NCBI RefSeq assembly: GCF_036075115.1
Contig: NZ_CP107958.1
Coordinates: forward strand, 992,001-1,056,000
Origin: Streptomyces sp. NBC_00377
Lineage (GTDB): Bacteria > Actinomycetota > Actinomycetes > Streptomycetales > Streptomycetaceae
Direction of reading: 5' to 3'
DNA length: 64,000 nucleotides
Each line of letters opens with the position of its first letter. The stretch's first letter is position 1. The position numbers were made by a program, and so were the translations under genes. Of the stretch, positions 54,022-61,952 are shown one piece after another. The notes beneath the pieces are model-generated. The model did no database searches and had not been told where the DNA came from. It was given only the letters and a program-made list of their open reading frames with translations.

Positions 54022-56159
54022 GCCGGGCGGCCGGGCCGGACGGTCTGCGGTCCCGGGGGCTCCGCTTTCTGCTGGGCCGTCGGCGGGCCCTGTGGGGGCT
54101 CGTGGGCTGGTCGGTGCTGGAGACCGGCCAGACCTTCCTGCTCGGATACGCCCTGGCACGGGCGCTGGACGACGGGTTCCTGGCCGGGCGGGCCGGGCCG
54201 GGACTGTGCTGGCTCGCGGTGGCCGGGCTCGGGGTGCTGGCGGGCGCCTACGGCACCGGACGGGTCTACGGGGCGGTCGCCTCGCTGGTGGAACCGCTGC
54301 GGGACCGGCTCGTGACCCGGGTGGTGGAGCGGGGGGTGCGCGAGGGGGACGGCGGAGCGCTGTCCGGGCTCACCCAGCAGGTGGAGATCGCCCGGGACAG
54401 CTTCGCGGGCCTGGTGATGGTGTCGCGCTCGTTCGTGTTCACCTCCGCGGGCGCGCTGGCCGGTCTGTGCTCGCTCGCGCCCCGGCTGCTCCTGGTCGTG
54501 GGGCCGCCGCTCGCCGCGGGCGTGGTTCTGTTCGCGGTGACCCTGCGGCCGCTGGCACGACGGCAGGAGGCGTTCCTCGCCGCCGACGAGGCTCTGGCGC
54601 AGAACCTGGGCGTCGTCTGCCCGGGGCTCCGGGACGTCACCGCGGCCGGCGCTGAGGACCGGATCGCCGCCGACGCCGCAGCCCTCGTCGAGGCCGAGCG
54701 GCGAGCGGCCCGCGCCCTGGCCCGGTGGGGCGTGGCCCGCGTGGCCTGCCTCGCGCTCGGCGGTCAGCTGCCCCTGGTCCTGCTGCTGGCCGGCGCTCCC
54801 TGGCTCCTGGACCAGGGCGTCACCCCCGGCGCCCTCGTCGGCGCCCTCGCCTATGTCACCCAGTCCCTGCTCCCGGCCCTCGACGGCCTCGTACACGGCC
54901 TGGGCACCAGCGGTTCCCGCCTGACGGTCGTACTGAAGCGCCTCACCCCGCCCGCCGGGACCCCTGATTCCCCGGCCGACGACAGCACGCCGCGGCCCCC
55001 GCGCCAGCACGCGACCGAGCCCCCGGCCGACGAGGAGCCGCTGCCGTGCCCGTCGTCGTACGCCGCGACGGCCGGACCCGCGGCGACTGGGGCGCCGCCC
55101 GCGCAGCGCGTCCGGTCCACCACCGCGGTTGCCCCGTCGTACGCCGTGCCGGCCGGCCCCGAACCGCCCGCGCTGTCCCTGACCTCCCTCACCTTCGCCT
55201 ACGGTCCCGCCTCCGCGCCCGTCGTCGACGACCTCACCCTCGCCCTGCCCACGGGGGCCCACCTGGCCGTCGTGGGGCCGAGCGGGATCGGGAAGTCGAC
55301 GCTGACCGGGCTGGTCGCGGGGTTGCTCCAGCCGGTGCGCGGGAGGGTGCGGATCTGCGGCCGGCCGGTGCCGGGCGGCGAAGCCGCCGCTCGGCGTGTG
55401 CTCATCCCGCAGGAGGCGTACGTGTTCAGCGGCACCCTCGGCGAGAACCTCACCCATCTGCGGCCGTACCCCGTGCCCGAGGAGGAGTTGCTCGCCGCGG
55501 CCGAGGCCGTCGGGCTGACCCCGCTGCTCGACTCGCTGGGCGGACCGGCCGCGCGGGTGGATCCGGCGGCGCTGTCGGCCGGCGAACGCCAGCTGATCGC
55601 CCTCACGCGCGCGTACCTCTCGCCCGCGCCGCTCGCCCTGCTCGACGAGGCGACCAGCCATCTGGACCTGGACGCGGAGGCCCGCGCCGAGCGGGCCTTC
55701 GCCGCCCGGCCGGGCGGCACCCTGGTCGTCGTCGCCCACCGCATCGGCTCGGCCCGGCGCGCGGAGCGGGTGCTGGTCATGGACGGACCGCGTACCACGC
55801 ACGGGACGCACGAGGAGGTGGCGCGGTGCTCTCCCCTGTACCGCGATCTCTTCGGTGGCCGGGAAACGGCCGGGAACCCCGGGAGAGCCGGGAGAACCCG
55901 GAGAACAGGCAGAGCGGGGGAACCCGACACCCTCGGAGAGACCGGAGAGACCGGAGAGACCGGGGAGACCGGGGAGACCGGGGAGACCGGAGGCTCCTCA
56001 CAGCCAGCCCTGCCCCTGGGAGATGCGGATGGCGTCGACACGGTTGCGCGCGCCGGTCTTGCGGGTGATCGCCGCCATGTAGTTGCGCACGGTCCCGTGG
56101 GAGAGATGCAGGTTCCCGGCGATCTCCGCGACGGAGGCTCCCTCGGCGGCGAGGGTTAG
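54018..56159 (+). CDS. amfA: AmfS-exporting ABC half-transporter, second subunit, with runaway C-terminus
   Basis: This is a 713-residue partner of AmfB. It has membrane helices (about 10-300), a long Pro/Ala/Thr-rich linker (about 310-375), then an ATPase with Walker A GPSGIGKST, signature LSAGERQLIALTRAYL, Walker B LALLDEAT (catalytic Glu present) and VVAHRIGSA. The family fold ends near LYRDLFGG (about residue 613). Instead of stopping, the frame continues about 100 residues, through a GETGETGET repeat encoded by 9-bp units, and runs 162 bp antisense into amfR before TGA 56159. The real functional end is uncertain. The GTG at 54018 overlaps amfB. Confidence 0.85.
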   Translation: MSRAAGPDGLRSRGLRFLLGRRRALWGLVGWSVLETGQTFLLGYALARALDDGFLAGRAGPGLCWLAVAGLGVLAGAYGTGRVYGAVASLVEPLRDRLVTRVVERGVREGDGGALSGLTQQVEIARDSFAGLVMVSRSFVFTSAGALAGLCSLAPRLLLVVGPPLAAGVVLFAVTLRPLARRQEAFLAADEALAQNLGVVCPGLRDVTAAGAEDRIAADAAALVEAERRAARALARWGVARVACLALGGQLPLVLLLAGAPWLLDQGVTPGALVGALAYVTQSLLPALDGLVHGLGTSGSRLTVVLKRLTPPAGTPDSPADDSTPRPPRQHATEPPADEEPLPCPSSYAATAGPAATGAPPAQRVRSTTAVAPSYAVPAGPEPPALSLTSLTFAYGPASAPVVDDLTLALPTGAHLAVVGPSGIGKSTLTGLVAGLLQPVRGRVRICGRPVPGGEAAARRVLIPQEAYVFSGTLGENLTHLRPYPVPEEELLAAAEAVGLTPLLDSLGGPAARVDPAALSAGERQLIALTRAYLSPAPLALLDEATSHLDLDAEARAERAFAARPGGTLVVVAHRIGSARRAERVLVMDGPRTTHGTHEEVARCSPLYRDLFGGRETAGNPGRAGRTRRTGRAGEPDTLGETGETGETGETGETGETGGSSQPALPLGDADGVDTVARAGLAGDRRHVVAHGPVGEMQVPGDLRDGGSLGGEG
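55935..55988 (+). repeat. 9-bp tandem repeat (six units) at the amfA/amfR junction
   Basis: GGAGAGACC occurs three times (55935-55961) and GGGGAGACC three times (55962-55988), giving a Gly-Glu-Thr repeat in the amfA frame. It lies just before the amfR stop at 55998. The unit is a multiple of three, so copy changes would keep the amfA frame. Confidence 0.9.
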
Positions 56160-56606
56160 GACGCTCAGTTCCCGACGGGTCAATGGCATCTCGGCGGCCT
56201 TGAGGAAGCCGAAGCCGAGCGAGTCATTGATGAAACGTTCCCCCTGAGCGACCTTACGGATGCCGTGCAGCAGTTGCTCCGGCGGGCCCGCCTTGTCGAC
56301 ATAGCCGAGCGCCCCCGCCTCCAGGGCCCGTTTCAGCAGGCCCGGCCTGTTCGCACTGGCGAGCACGAGCAGCCTCGGCGGCGTCAGGCCACCGCCTCGC
56401 GGGCATAACTCGCCCAGCGGGGGGAGGCCGTACGCCTCGGAGCAGTCGAGATCCGCCGCGCACACGTCCGGGCGCACCGCCCCGACGCGGCGGGCCGCGC
56501 TGCCCCACGGGACGTCGTCCACCCGCAGATCCGGGTCCCTGGACAGCCACTGCGCGAGAACCGATCTGACCAGACATGCGTCGTGCACCAGAAGTACCCG
56601 GATCAC
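55998..56606 (-). CDS. amfR: LuxR-family response regulator, activator of the amf operon
   Basis: This 202-residue regulator has a receiver-like domain (1-120) and a LuxR helix-turn-helix (about 135-200: PLTRRELSVLTLAAEGASVAEIAGNLHLSHGTVRNYMAAITRK). Asp54 falls at the position reported as essential in S. griseus AmfR, but the usual N-terminal acidic pair is His-Asp (VHDACLVR, residues 7-14). The domain may thus be phosphorylated atypically, if at all. No histidine kinase is adjacent. The GTG at 56606 is preferred because AAGGGG lies 5 nt upstream. It is convergent with, and overlapped by, the amfA reading frame. Confidence 0.9.
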   Translation of the reverse strand: MIRVLLVHDACLVRSVLAQWLSRDPDLRVDDVPWGSAARRVGAVRPDVCAADLDCSEAYGLPPLGELCPRGGGLTPPRLLVLASANRPGLLKRALEAGALGYVDKAGPPEQLLHGIRKVAQGERFINDSLGFGFLKAAEMPLTRRELSVLTLAAEGASVAEIAGNLHLSHGTVRNYMAAITRKTGARNRVDAIRISQGQGWL

Positions 56607-56904
56607 TGCCACCCCTTCAGCTCGCGTACGCCGGTTCCGTGCTGTTGTCCGTGGTGCTGAACGCCTGCCCATTCTTCGGCCCTCGGACCGTTTCTCAGCG
56701 CGAAGATCAAGCCATCGGGTTGCGCGGGGGCGCACGCGGGGCGCCCGTACACCCTCCCGCGCTTCGGCCGGGGAGGCGTGGGGACGGCCCGACGGGGTAC
56801 GGGGTGCCCCTCGGCGGGCGCGCCGCTCGCCGTGCGGGCCGGGCCGCCAGGGGGCAGATTTGGACCCTGGGACTCGCGCGGCGCCGGGCGAGGAGGTGGT
56901 CGCC

Positions 56905-59055
56905 GTGTCGGACGGGCAGACGTCGTCCGGTCGGACGCCCGCTGCCGCCGTGCGAGCGCCGGTCGGACGACCGCTTCTCTCCCTGGCGCTGACGTCGATG
57001 ATGGACGCCGTCGGGGCGCACTCGGGCGCCGTGTATCTGCGTCCCGGTGACGAGTCGGTGTTGGAGATGGCGGTGATGGCGGGGCTGCCCCGGTCCTTCG
57101 CGGCGCCCTGGGAGCGGGTGGGCCTGAGCGCGCCCATCCCGGTCGCCGAGGCGGTGCGCGAACGGCGACTGGTGTGGGTGGGCGGGGCCGAGGAGATGGC
57201 CCGCCGGTATCCGCGGATCGCCGTCGTCCTGCCCTATCCCTTCGCACTGGCCGCGCTGCCCGTGCGGACCGCGTCCCGGGTGTACGGCGCGGTCTTCGTG
57301 ACCTGGCCCGGCTCGCACCCGCCGGAGCTGTCCGAGCGGGAGCGCCAGGAACTGACGACGGCCTGCGACCGGCTCGCGGTGCAGCTGGAGCGCGCCGCCT
57401 CGAAGAACCGTCCCGTGCGGGCCGAGACCGATCTGCTGGACACGAGCCCGCTGGGCGACGCCGCCGGCACGCTGGGCACGGCCGAGGCGGCCCGGATGGT
57501 GGCGCGGTTGCCGTACGGGATGTGCTCGCTGGACCTCAGCGGGCGGGTGGCCTTCGCGAACCCCGCGGCCGCCGAGCTGCTAGGCGTCCCGGTGAGCGGG
57601 CTGCTGGGCTCACAGCTGTGGATGGCCGTGCCGTGGCTCAACGATCCGCTGTACGAGGAGCGCTACCGGGCCGCGCTGATCAGTCAGGAGGCCACCTCGT
57701 TCGTCGCGCTGCGCCCGCCCTCGCAGTGGCTGTCGCTCCGGCTGTATCCGAGTACCACCGGGATCAGCGTACGGATCAGCCGGGCCCGGGCCGTGTCGGT
57801 GACGGGACCGTCCGGCCCCCGCTCGGAGGACGCGCCGTACCGGCTGGTGTCGATGTCGCAGGCGCTCAGCATGGCCGGGGCGCTCACGGAGACGGTGAGC
57901 GTGCAGGACGTGGTGGGACTGGTGGCGGAGGAGATCGCGCCGGCGGTGGGCTGCCAGGCCCTGGCGCTGCTCGGCGCGCGGGCCGGCCGGCTGCACGTGC
58001 TCGGGCATCACGGGTATCCCGACCCGCGTGTCGTGGAGCGGTTCGACCGGACGCCGCTGACCTCCCCGACGCCGGGCGCGCACGCCGTCGCGCACGGCGT
58101 CCCGGCGTTCTTCGAGTCCCGGCAGCACCTGGAGCGCCTGTACCCGGCCCGGCAGGCTTCGCACGACGGCTTCGCCGCCTGGGCCTTCCTGCCGCTGATC
58201 GCCTCCGGCCGGCCGGTGGGAGCCTGTGTGCTGGCCTACGCGGAACCGCACGCGTTCTCCACCCACGAACGGGCGGTGCTGACCAGCCTCGCCGGGCTGA
58301 TCGCTCAGGCCCTGGACCGCGCGCTGCTCTACGACGTCAAGCACCAGCTGGCGCACGGGTTGCAGGCGGCGCTGCTGCCGCCCTCACTGCCGTCGCTGGC
58401 GGGCATCGAGGCGACCGCCCGCTATCTGCCGGCCACCCGGGGCATGGAGATCGGCGGGGACTTCTACGACCTGGTGCCCTCGCCCCCGCTCGCGGCGGCC
58501 GTGATCGGAGACGTCCAGGGGCACAACGTGACCGCGGCCGGGCTGATGGGGCAGATCCGTACCGCTGTCCGCGCCTACACGACGGTGGGCCAGGAGCCCG
58601 CGGAGGTCATGCGCAGCACCAACCGGCTGCTGATCGACCTCGGCTCGGAGCTGTTCGCGAGCTGTCTGTACCTGCGGCTGGATCCGGCCAGGGGCCGGGC
58701 GGTCATGGCCCGGGCCGGTCATCCTCCACCGTTGCTGCGCCGCGCGGACGGCCGGGTCCGCGTCCTGGACCTCGCGGGCGGTCCGCTGCTGGGCATCGAC
58801 GGCTCTGCGGCCTATCCGACGACGGAGGTCGAGCTGACCCGCGACTGTGTCCTCGCCCTCTACACGGACGGGCTGATCGAGACGCCCGGGGTGGACATCG
58901 AGGACGCGGTCGCCGACCTGGGACGGCGGCTCGGCGAGGCCGGGGACCGTCCGCTGGAGGAGCTGGCCGACGAACTGGTGGGCCACTACGCGGCGGCGGA
59001 GCAACGGGTGGACGACGTGGCGCTGCTGTTGCTGCGGGCCCGGGGAGACGACTGA
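56905..59055 (+). CDS. GAF-PAS-GAF-SpoIIE (PP2C) phosphatase
   Basis: This is a 716-residue soluble phosphatase: GAF (about 20-165), PAS (about 195-300, LDLSGRVAFANPAAAELLGV), second GAF (about 320-475) and a SpoIIE/PP2C domain (about 490-716; [60 protein letters not shown]). Unlike the 46582-49053 protein it lacks a kinase domain. It would dephosphorylate an anti-sigma antagonist in response to a GAF/PAS ligand. The GTG at 56905 has GAGGAGGT 8 nt upstream. It is divergent from amfR with about 298 bp between, and is followed by a strong terminator. Confidence 0.88.
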   Translation: MSDGQTSSGRTPAAAVRAPVGRPLLSLALTSMMDAVGAHSGAVYLRPGDESVLEMAVMAGLPRSFAAPWERVGLSAPIPVAEAVRERRLVWVGGAEEMARRYPRIAVVLPYPFALAALPVRTASRVYGAVFVTWPGSHPPELSERERQELTTACDRLAVQLERAASKNRPVRAETDLLDTSPLGDAAGTLGTAEAARMVARLPYGMCSLDLSGRVAFANPAAAELLGVPVSGLLGSQLWMAVPWLNDPLYEERYRAALISQEATSFVALRPPSQWLSLRLYPSTTGISVRISRARAVSVTGPSGPRSEDAPYRLVSMSQALSMAGALTETVSVQDVVGLVAEEIAPAVGCQALALLGARAGRLHVLGHHGYPDPRVVERFDRTPLTSPTPGAHAVAHGVPAFFESRQHLERLYPARQASHDGFAAWAFLPLIASGRPVGACVLAYAEPHAFSTHERAVLTSLAGLIAQALDRALLYDVKHQLAHGLQAALLPPSLPSLAGIEATARYLPATRGMEIGGDFYDLVPSPPLAAAVIGDVQGHNVTAAGLMGQIRTAVRAYTTVGQEPAEVMRSTNRLLIDLGSELFASCLYLRLDPARGRAVMARAGHPPPLLRRADGRVRVLDLAGGPLLGIDGSAAYPTTEVELTRDCVLALYTDGLIETPGVDIEDAVADLGRRLGEAGDRPLEELADELVGHYAAAEQRVDDVALLLLRARGDD

Positions 59056-59078
59056 GGGGCCGTCTCCGGGTGCGAACA

Positions 59079-59116
59079 CGAACGGTCCGGCCCCCGCCGG
59101 AGGGCCGGACCGTTCG
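59079..59116. terminator. 15-bp perfect hairpin between convergent phosphatase and protease genes
   Basis: CGAACGGTCCGGCCC (59079-59093) and GGGCCGGACCGTTCG (59102-59116) form a perfect stem with an 8-nt loop between the two stops. It is a strong bidirectional terminator candidate. Confidence 0.82.
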
Positions 59117-59128
59117 GATGACGCCGTT

Positions 59129-60631
59129 TCAGTGCGACTCGTTCACACCCGAGCCGTCGCCCTTGCCGTTGTCGCCGGCCTGGTCCTGGTTGCCGCCGGC
59201 CTGGTCGTGGCCGTTGCCCTTCTGGTTCTGGCCGCCCGCGTTGTCGTCGGCGCCGCCCTGGATGGCCTCACCGGTGTTGTCGTCGATACCGTCGCCGTTC
59301 GCGTCGACCGCACCGGCACCGGCGTCGCCGCCGCCCTGGATGGCCTCACCCGTGTTGTCGTCGATACCGTCGCCGTTCGCGTCGACCGCACCGGCACCGG
59401 CGTCGCCGCCGCCCTGGATGGCCTCACCCGTGTTGTCGTCGATACCGTCGCCGTTCGCGTCGACCGCACCGGCACCCGCTTCGCCGCCGCCCGCGCCCGC
59501 GCCGGCACCGCCGTCGCCGAGCGTCGCGCCGACCGCCGCCAGGGCGGTGGTCACCGGCTGGAAGAACGTCTCGCCACCGGCGGTGCAGTCACCGCTGCCG
59601 CCCGAGGTCAGACCGATGGCCTGGCCGTCCTGGGTGAAGAGGGAGCCGCCGCTGTCGCCGGGCTCTGCGCAGACGTCCGTCTGGATGAGGCCGGTGACGG
59701 TGCCCTCGGGGTAGTTCACGGTGGCGTCGAGGCCGAGGACCTGACCGTCCTTCAGGCCGGTGGTGCTGCCCATCCGGAAGACCTGCGTGCCGACCGTCGC
59801 CTCGGCGGCCTGGCTGATCGCGACGGTCTGCTGGCCGGTGTTGACCTCGCTGGGCGCCTGCGTGTTGGCGTCGTCGTACTTCACGAGCGCGAAGTCGCCG
59901 TCACCGGGGAAGGTGGCCTGGTCGACGGTGGCGATCGGCTGGCCGTTCTCGGAGTCGGACCACTGCTTGGCCGCGACACCGCAGTGACCGGCCGTCAGGA
60001 AGGCCGGGGAGCCGTCGCCCGCCGTCACGTTGAAGCCGAGGGAGCAGCGCGCCCCGCCGCCGAATATCGCGTCGCCGCCGGAGACGAGGGGCTTGAGCTT
60101 GCCGGCCGACTTCTTGATCGTCGCCATGCTCGAGCCGAGGGTCTTGACGGTCGAGTCGATCCGGTCCCACTTGCTGCCGGTGACCGTGGAGTCGGCGGTG
60201 ACGAGGATCTTGTTCGTCTTGGGGTCGACGGCCCAGGAGGTGCCCGGGATGGTCGCCTTGGCCTTCAGCGTCTTCGCGGCCGCCTCGAGCTCGGCCGTGC
60301 TGTTCTCGACCTCGCGGACCTTGGCGCCCGCCTTCTTCGCCTGCGTGATGACGTTGTTCTCGTCGCCGGAGACGTTCACGACGTTGACGACCAGCTGCTT
60401 GCCGGCGTCGTCGTAGTAGGAACCGGCGAAGGCGTCACCGAGCAGCTTCTCGAGCTGGGACGCGAGGTCCGAGGCGTCGCCCGACTTGAGCGTCTTCACC
60501 GAGGCGGCGTTGCCGGAACCGCCGTCCTGGGAGGCGTTGGCCTGGGGAAGGAGGATGGCCGCCGCTCCGAGCGCCGCCACACCGCCTGCCGCGATGATGG
60601 CCTTGCGCTTCGTAACTCGCTTGTGACTCAA
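59129..60631 (-). CDS. Secreted S1-family serine protease with calcium-binding-type repeat tail
   Basis: This is a 500-residue exported protease: signal peptide (1-34), propeptide (about 35-185), and a chymotrypsin-fold domain with H216 (TAGHC), D246 (GDGDFALV) and S327 (GDSGGS). The C-terminus has three 26-residue repeats, each with DANGDGIDD (about 395-470), a DxNxDGxxD calcium-loop pattern like that of thrombospondin type 3 or dockerin modules. A hydrophilic Gly/Gln/Asn/Asp tail follows and there is no membrane anchor. The repeats may bind calcium and link the enzyme to a matrix or other protein. The start is TTG 60631 because AGGAGGT lies 8 nt upstream. Paralogue of 14207-15592. Confidence 0.9.
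   Translation of the reverse strand: MSHKRVTKRKAIIAAGGVAALGAAAILLPQANASQDGGSGNAASVKTLKSGDASDLASQLEKLLGDAFAGSYYDDAGKQLVVNVVNVSGDENNVITQAKKAGAKVREVENSTAELEAAAKTLKAKATIPGTSWAVDPKTNKILVTADSTVTGSKWDRIDSTVKTLGSSMATIKKSAGKLKPLVSGGDAIFGGGARCSLGFNVTAGDGSPAFLTAGHCGVAAKQWSDSENGQPIATVDQATFPGDGDFALVKYDDANTQAPSEVNTGQQTVAISQAAEATVGTQVFRMGSTTGLKDGQVLGLDATVNYPEGTVTGLIQTDVCAEPGDSGGSLFTQDGQAIGLTSGGSGDCTAGGETFFQPVTTALAAVGATLGDGGAGAGAGGGEAGAGAVDANGDGIDDNTGEAIQGGGDAGAGAVDANGDGIDDNTGEAIQGGGDAGAGAVDANGDGIDDNTGEAIQGGADDNAGGQNQKGNGHDQAGGNQDQAGDNGKGDGSGVNESH
59253..59486. repeat. 78-bp coding tandem repeat, three units
   Basis: Three near-identical 78-bp units encode the 26-residue DANGDGIDD repeats of the protease. 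CCGCCCTGGA recurs with a 78-bp period (59331, 59409). Near identity at DNA level, including third positions, implies recent duplication or gene-conversion homogenisation. Confidence 0.85.
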
Positions 60632-61649
60632 AAAACTCGACCTCCTGGGGGACGGGGTCTGGCTGCCGGGATTCGGCAGCTCCGTACAGCGGCGCCTGGT
60701 TGGCCATGAGTACGCAGGGGTCACAGGGTGCGTTCAATCGCGTTTGCCAACTTCCTTTGCTGAACCGTGAATCGGCCATGACCCGGATCCGGCCTGCCGG
60801 CTGCGGGAACAATCGCCCATATGGCGATGACGGCCACCGAAGGCGACAAGATCCTTACGGCCGGCTTCGCGCCCTGGTCCGTCACCGCCGGGCTCTCTCC
60901 CCGGGCGGCGGGCGAGGGCCGCCAGGTCCCGCGTCCTGCCTGGTCACGGGTGCCGGACCGGGGAATCTGGAGGGACGCGCCGACGGCGGTCGCGGACGGC
61001 GCCGCCGTGAGGGCCGCCCCGGCCGTCCGCCAGGCCCCGAACTTATGAAGACGATGGCGTGGGAAACCTCGTTCCGGTGCGCGACGACCGGTTCGGTTGG
61101 CTGGATCCGATCGGTTCCCGTGAATGCCGCCCTCCGGATAGCGATCGCAGACAAGTGCACCGGCGGTACGCCGCCGGCCCGGACATCGACATTCCCGCAC
61201 GGTGTGTAGCCTGCGGATAACGCTCCGTGGAGATCCCGGAGCGGAATCCCCGCTTCAGGGAATCTGCACAGCGAATGCCCAAGCAGGTCACCGCGAGCAG
61301 GGGTTCTGCACAACTCCCCGGCCTCCGGCGCGCCTTTGGTGCGGGAGTGTCGGATTCGCCGCGACAGCGCCGTTCGCTCATCCGAGCGGATCCCGCCCTT
61401 GGTGTGAAGGAGTCGCCGACAAGTGGTGGGCGCGCCTGCACCGTTTGACGCTCCCGTGACACAAGTCCCCAGGTGAAGGCGTTGTTTGACTGGCTGCGCC
61501 GACCACGGACCTGCTTTGATCCATCGCACCGCAGGGCCACCGCGGTCTCCCGGAAACGGGATGTCCGGTGCCTGCGGTCGCGGCCGTCATCTGTCCCCAG
61601 AGGGGGCCGCTCCCCCTGATGAGATATCCATGTGAAGGGAAGTTCCACC
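60632..61649. other. 1.0-kb stretch without a convincing gene
   Basis: The left end holds the protease 5' region, with a GCTGCCG/CGGCAGC hairpin (60662-60668, 60674-60680) in its untranslated leader. A 75-codon plus-strand frame (60821-61048, beginning MAMTATEGDKILTAG) and a long minus-strand frame (60882-61529) lack recognisable domains and clear ribosome-binding sites. The stretch 61050-61560 is less G/C-biased than the surrounding coding sequence and looks non-coding. The promoter of the peptide operon should lie at about 61450-61600, where AGGGGG/CCCCCT can pair just before its ribosome-binding site. Confidence 0.5.
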
Positions 61650-61865
61650 ATGAACTCCACCCCCCAGGTTCAGACCGTCGAGATCTCCGACGCCGAGCTG
61701 GACAACGTCTCCGGCGGTCTGTCCCTGAACGCGGTCGGCTCCGTCACCGGCCTGGTGGACGGCATTGCCCCGGTCTCCGGCCTGGTCAACACGGTCGTCG
61801 GCACCGTCGAGGGTGTCACCGGCCTGAACACGGCCCCGGTCACCAACCTGGTCGCCGGTCTCTGA
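61650..61865 (+). CDS. Double-glycine-leader peptide precursor, cysteine-free core
   Basis: This is a 71-residue precursor. The leader, MNSTPQVQTVEISDAELDNV then SGG, has the ELxxVxGG pattern cut by C39 peptidases after Gly23. The 48-residue core has no Cys, Lys or Arg, is Val/Gly/Leu/Thr-rich with net negative charge, and is an imperfect duplication (28-48 and 49-71) around VGxVxG...APVxxLV. Lanthionine rings and classic cationic pore-forming activity are therefore unlikely, although automatic annotation might call it a type A2 lantipeptide. The ATG at 61650 has GAAGGGA 9 nt upstream. A hairpin separates it from its HlyD-like and C39 ABC partner genes. Confidence 0.85.
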   Translation: MNSTPQVQTVEISDAELDNVSGGLSLNAVGSVTGLVDGIAPVSGLVNTVVGTVEGVTGLNTAPVTNLVAGL

Positions 61866-61887
61866 TCGCGCCCTTTGTGACTCCTTC

Positions 61888-61920
61888 GAGTCCCGGAGCC
61901 GTCACCCGGCTCCGGGACTC
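61888..61920 (+). terminator. 14-bp perfect hairpin between the peptide and adaptor genes
   Basis: GAGTCCCGGAGCCG (61888-61901) and CGGCTCCGGGACTC (61907-61920) form a perfect stem with a TCACC loop followed by TTC. Placed between precursor and exporter genes, it probably acts as a partial terminator or stabiliser giving excess precursor mRNA, like the hairpin after amfS. Confidence 0.8.
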
Positions 61921-61952
61921 TTCGGTGTCCTGAACCTCCGAGGTAAGCCCCC

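Noticed and set aside
60882..61529. A 215-codon minus-strand frame in the gap before the GG peptide
   Set aside because: There is no recognisable domain, the composition is Arg/Pro-rich in its second half, and no convincing ribosome-binding site precedes it.
61650..61865. The GG-leader peptide as a lanthipeptide
   Set aside because: Its core has no Cys, so thioether rings cannot form, and no lanthionine synthetase is seen next to it.
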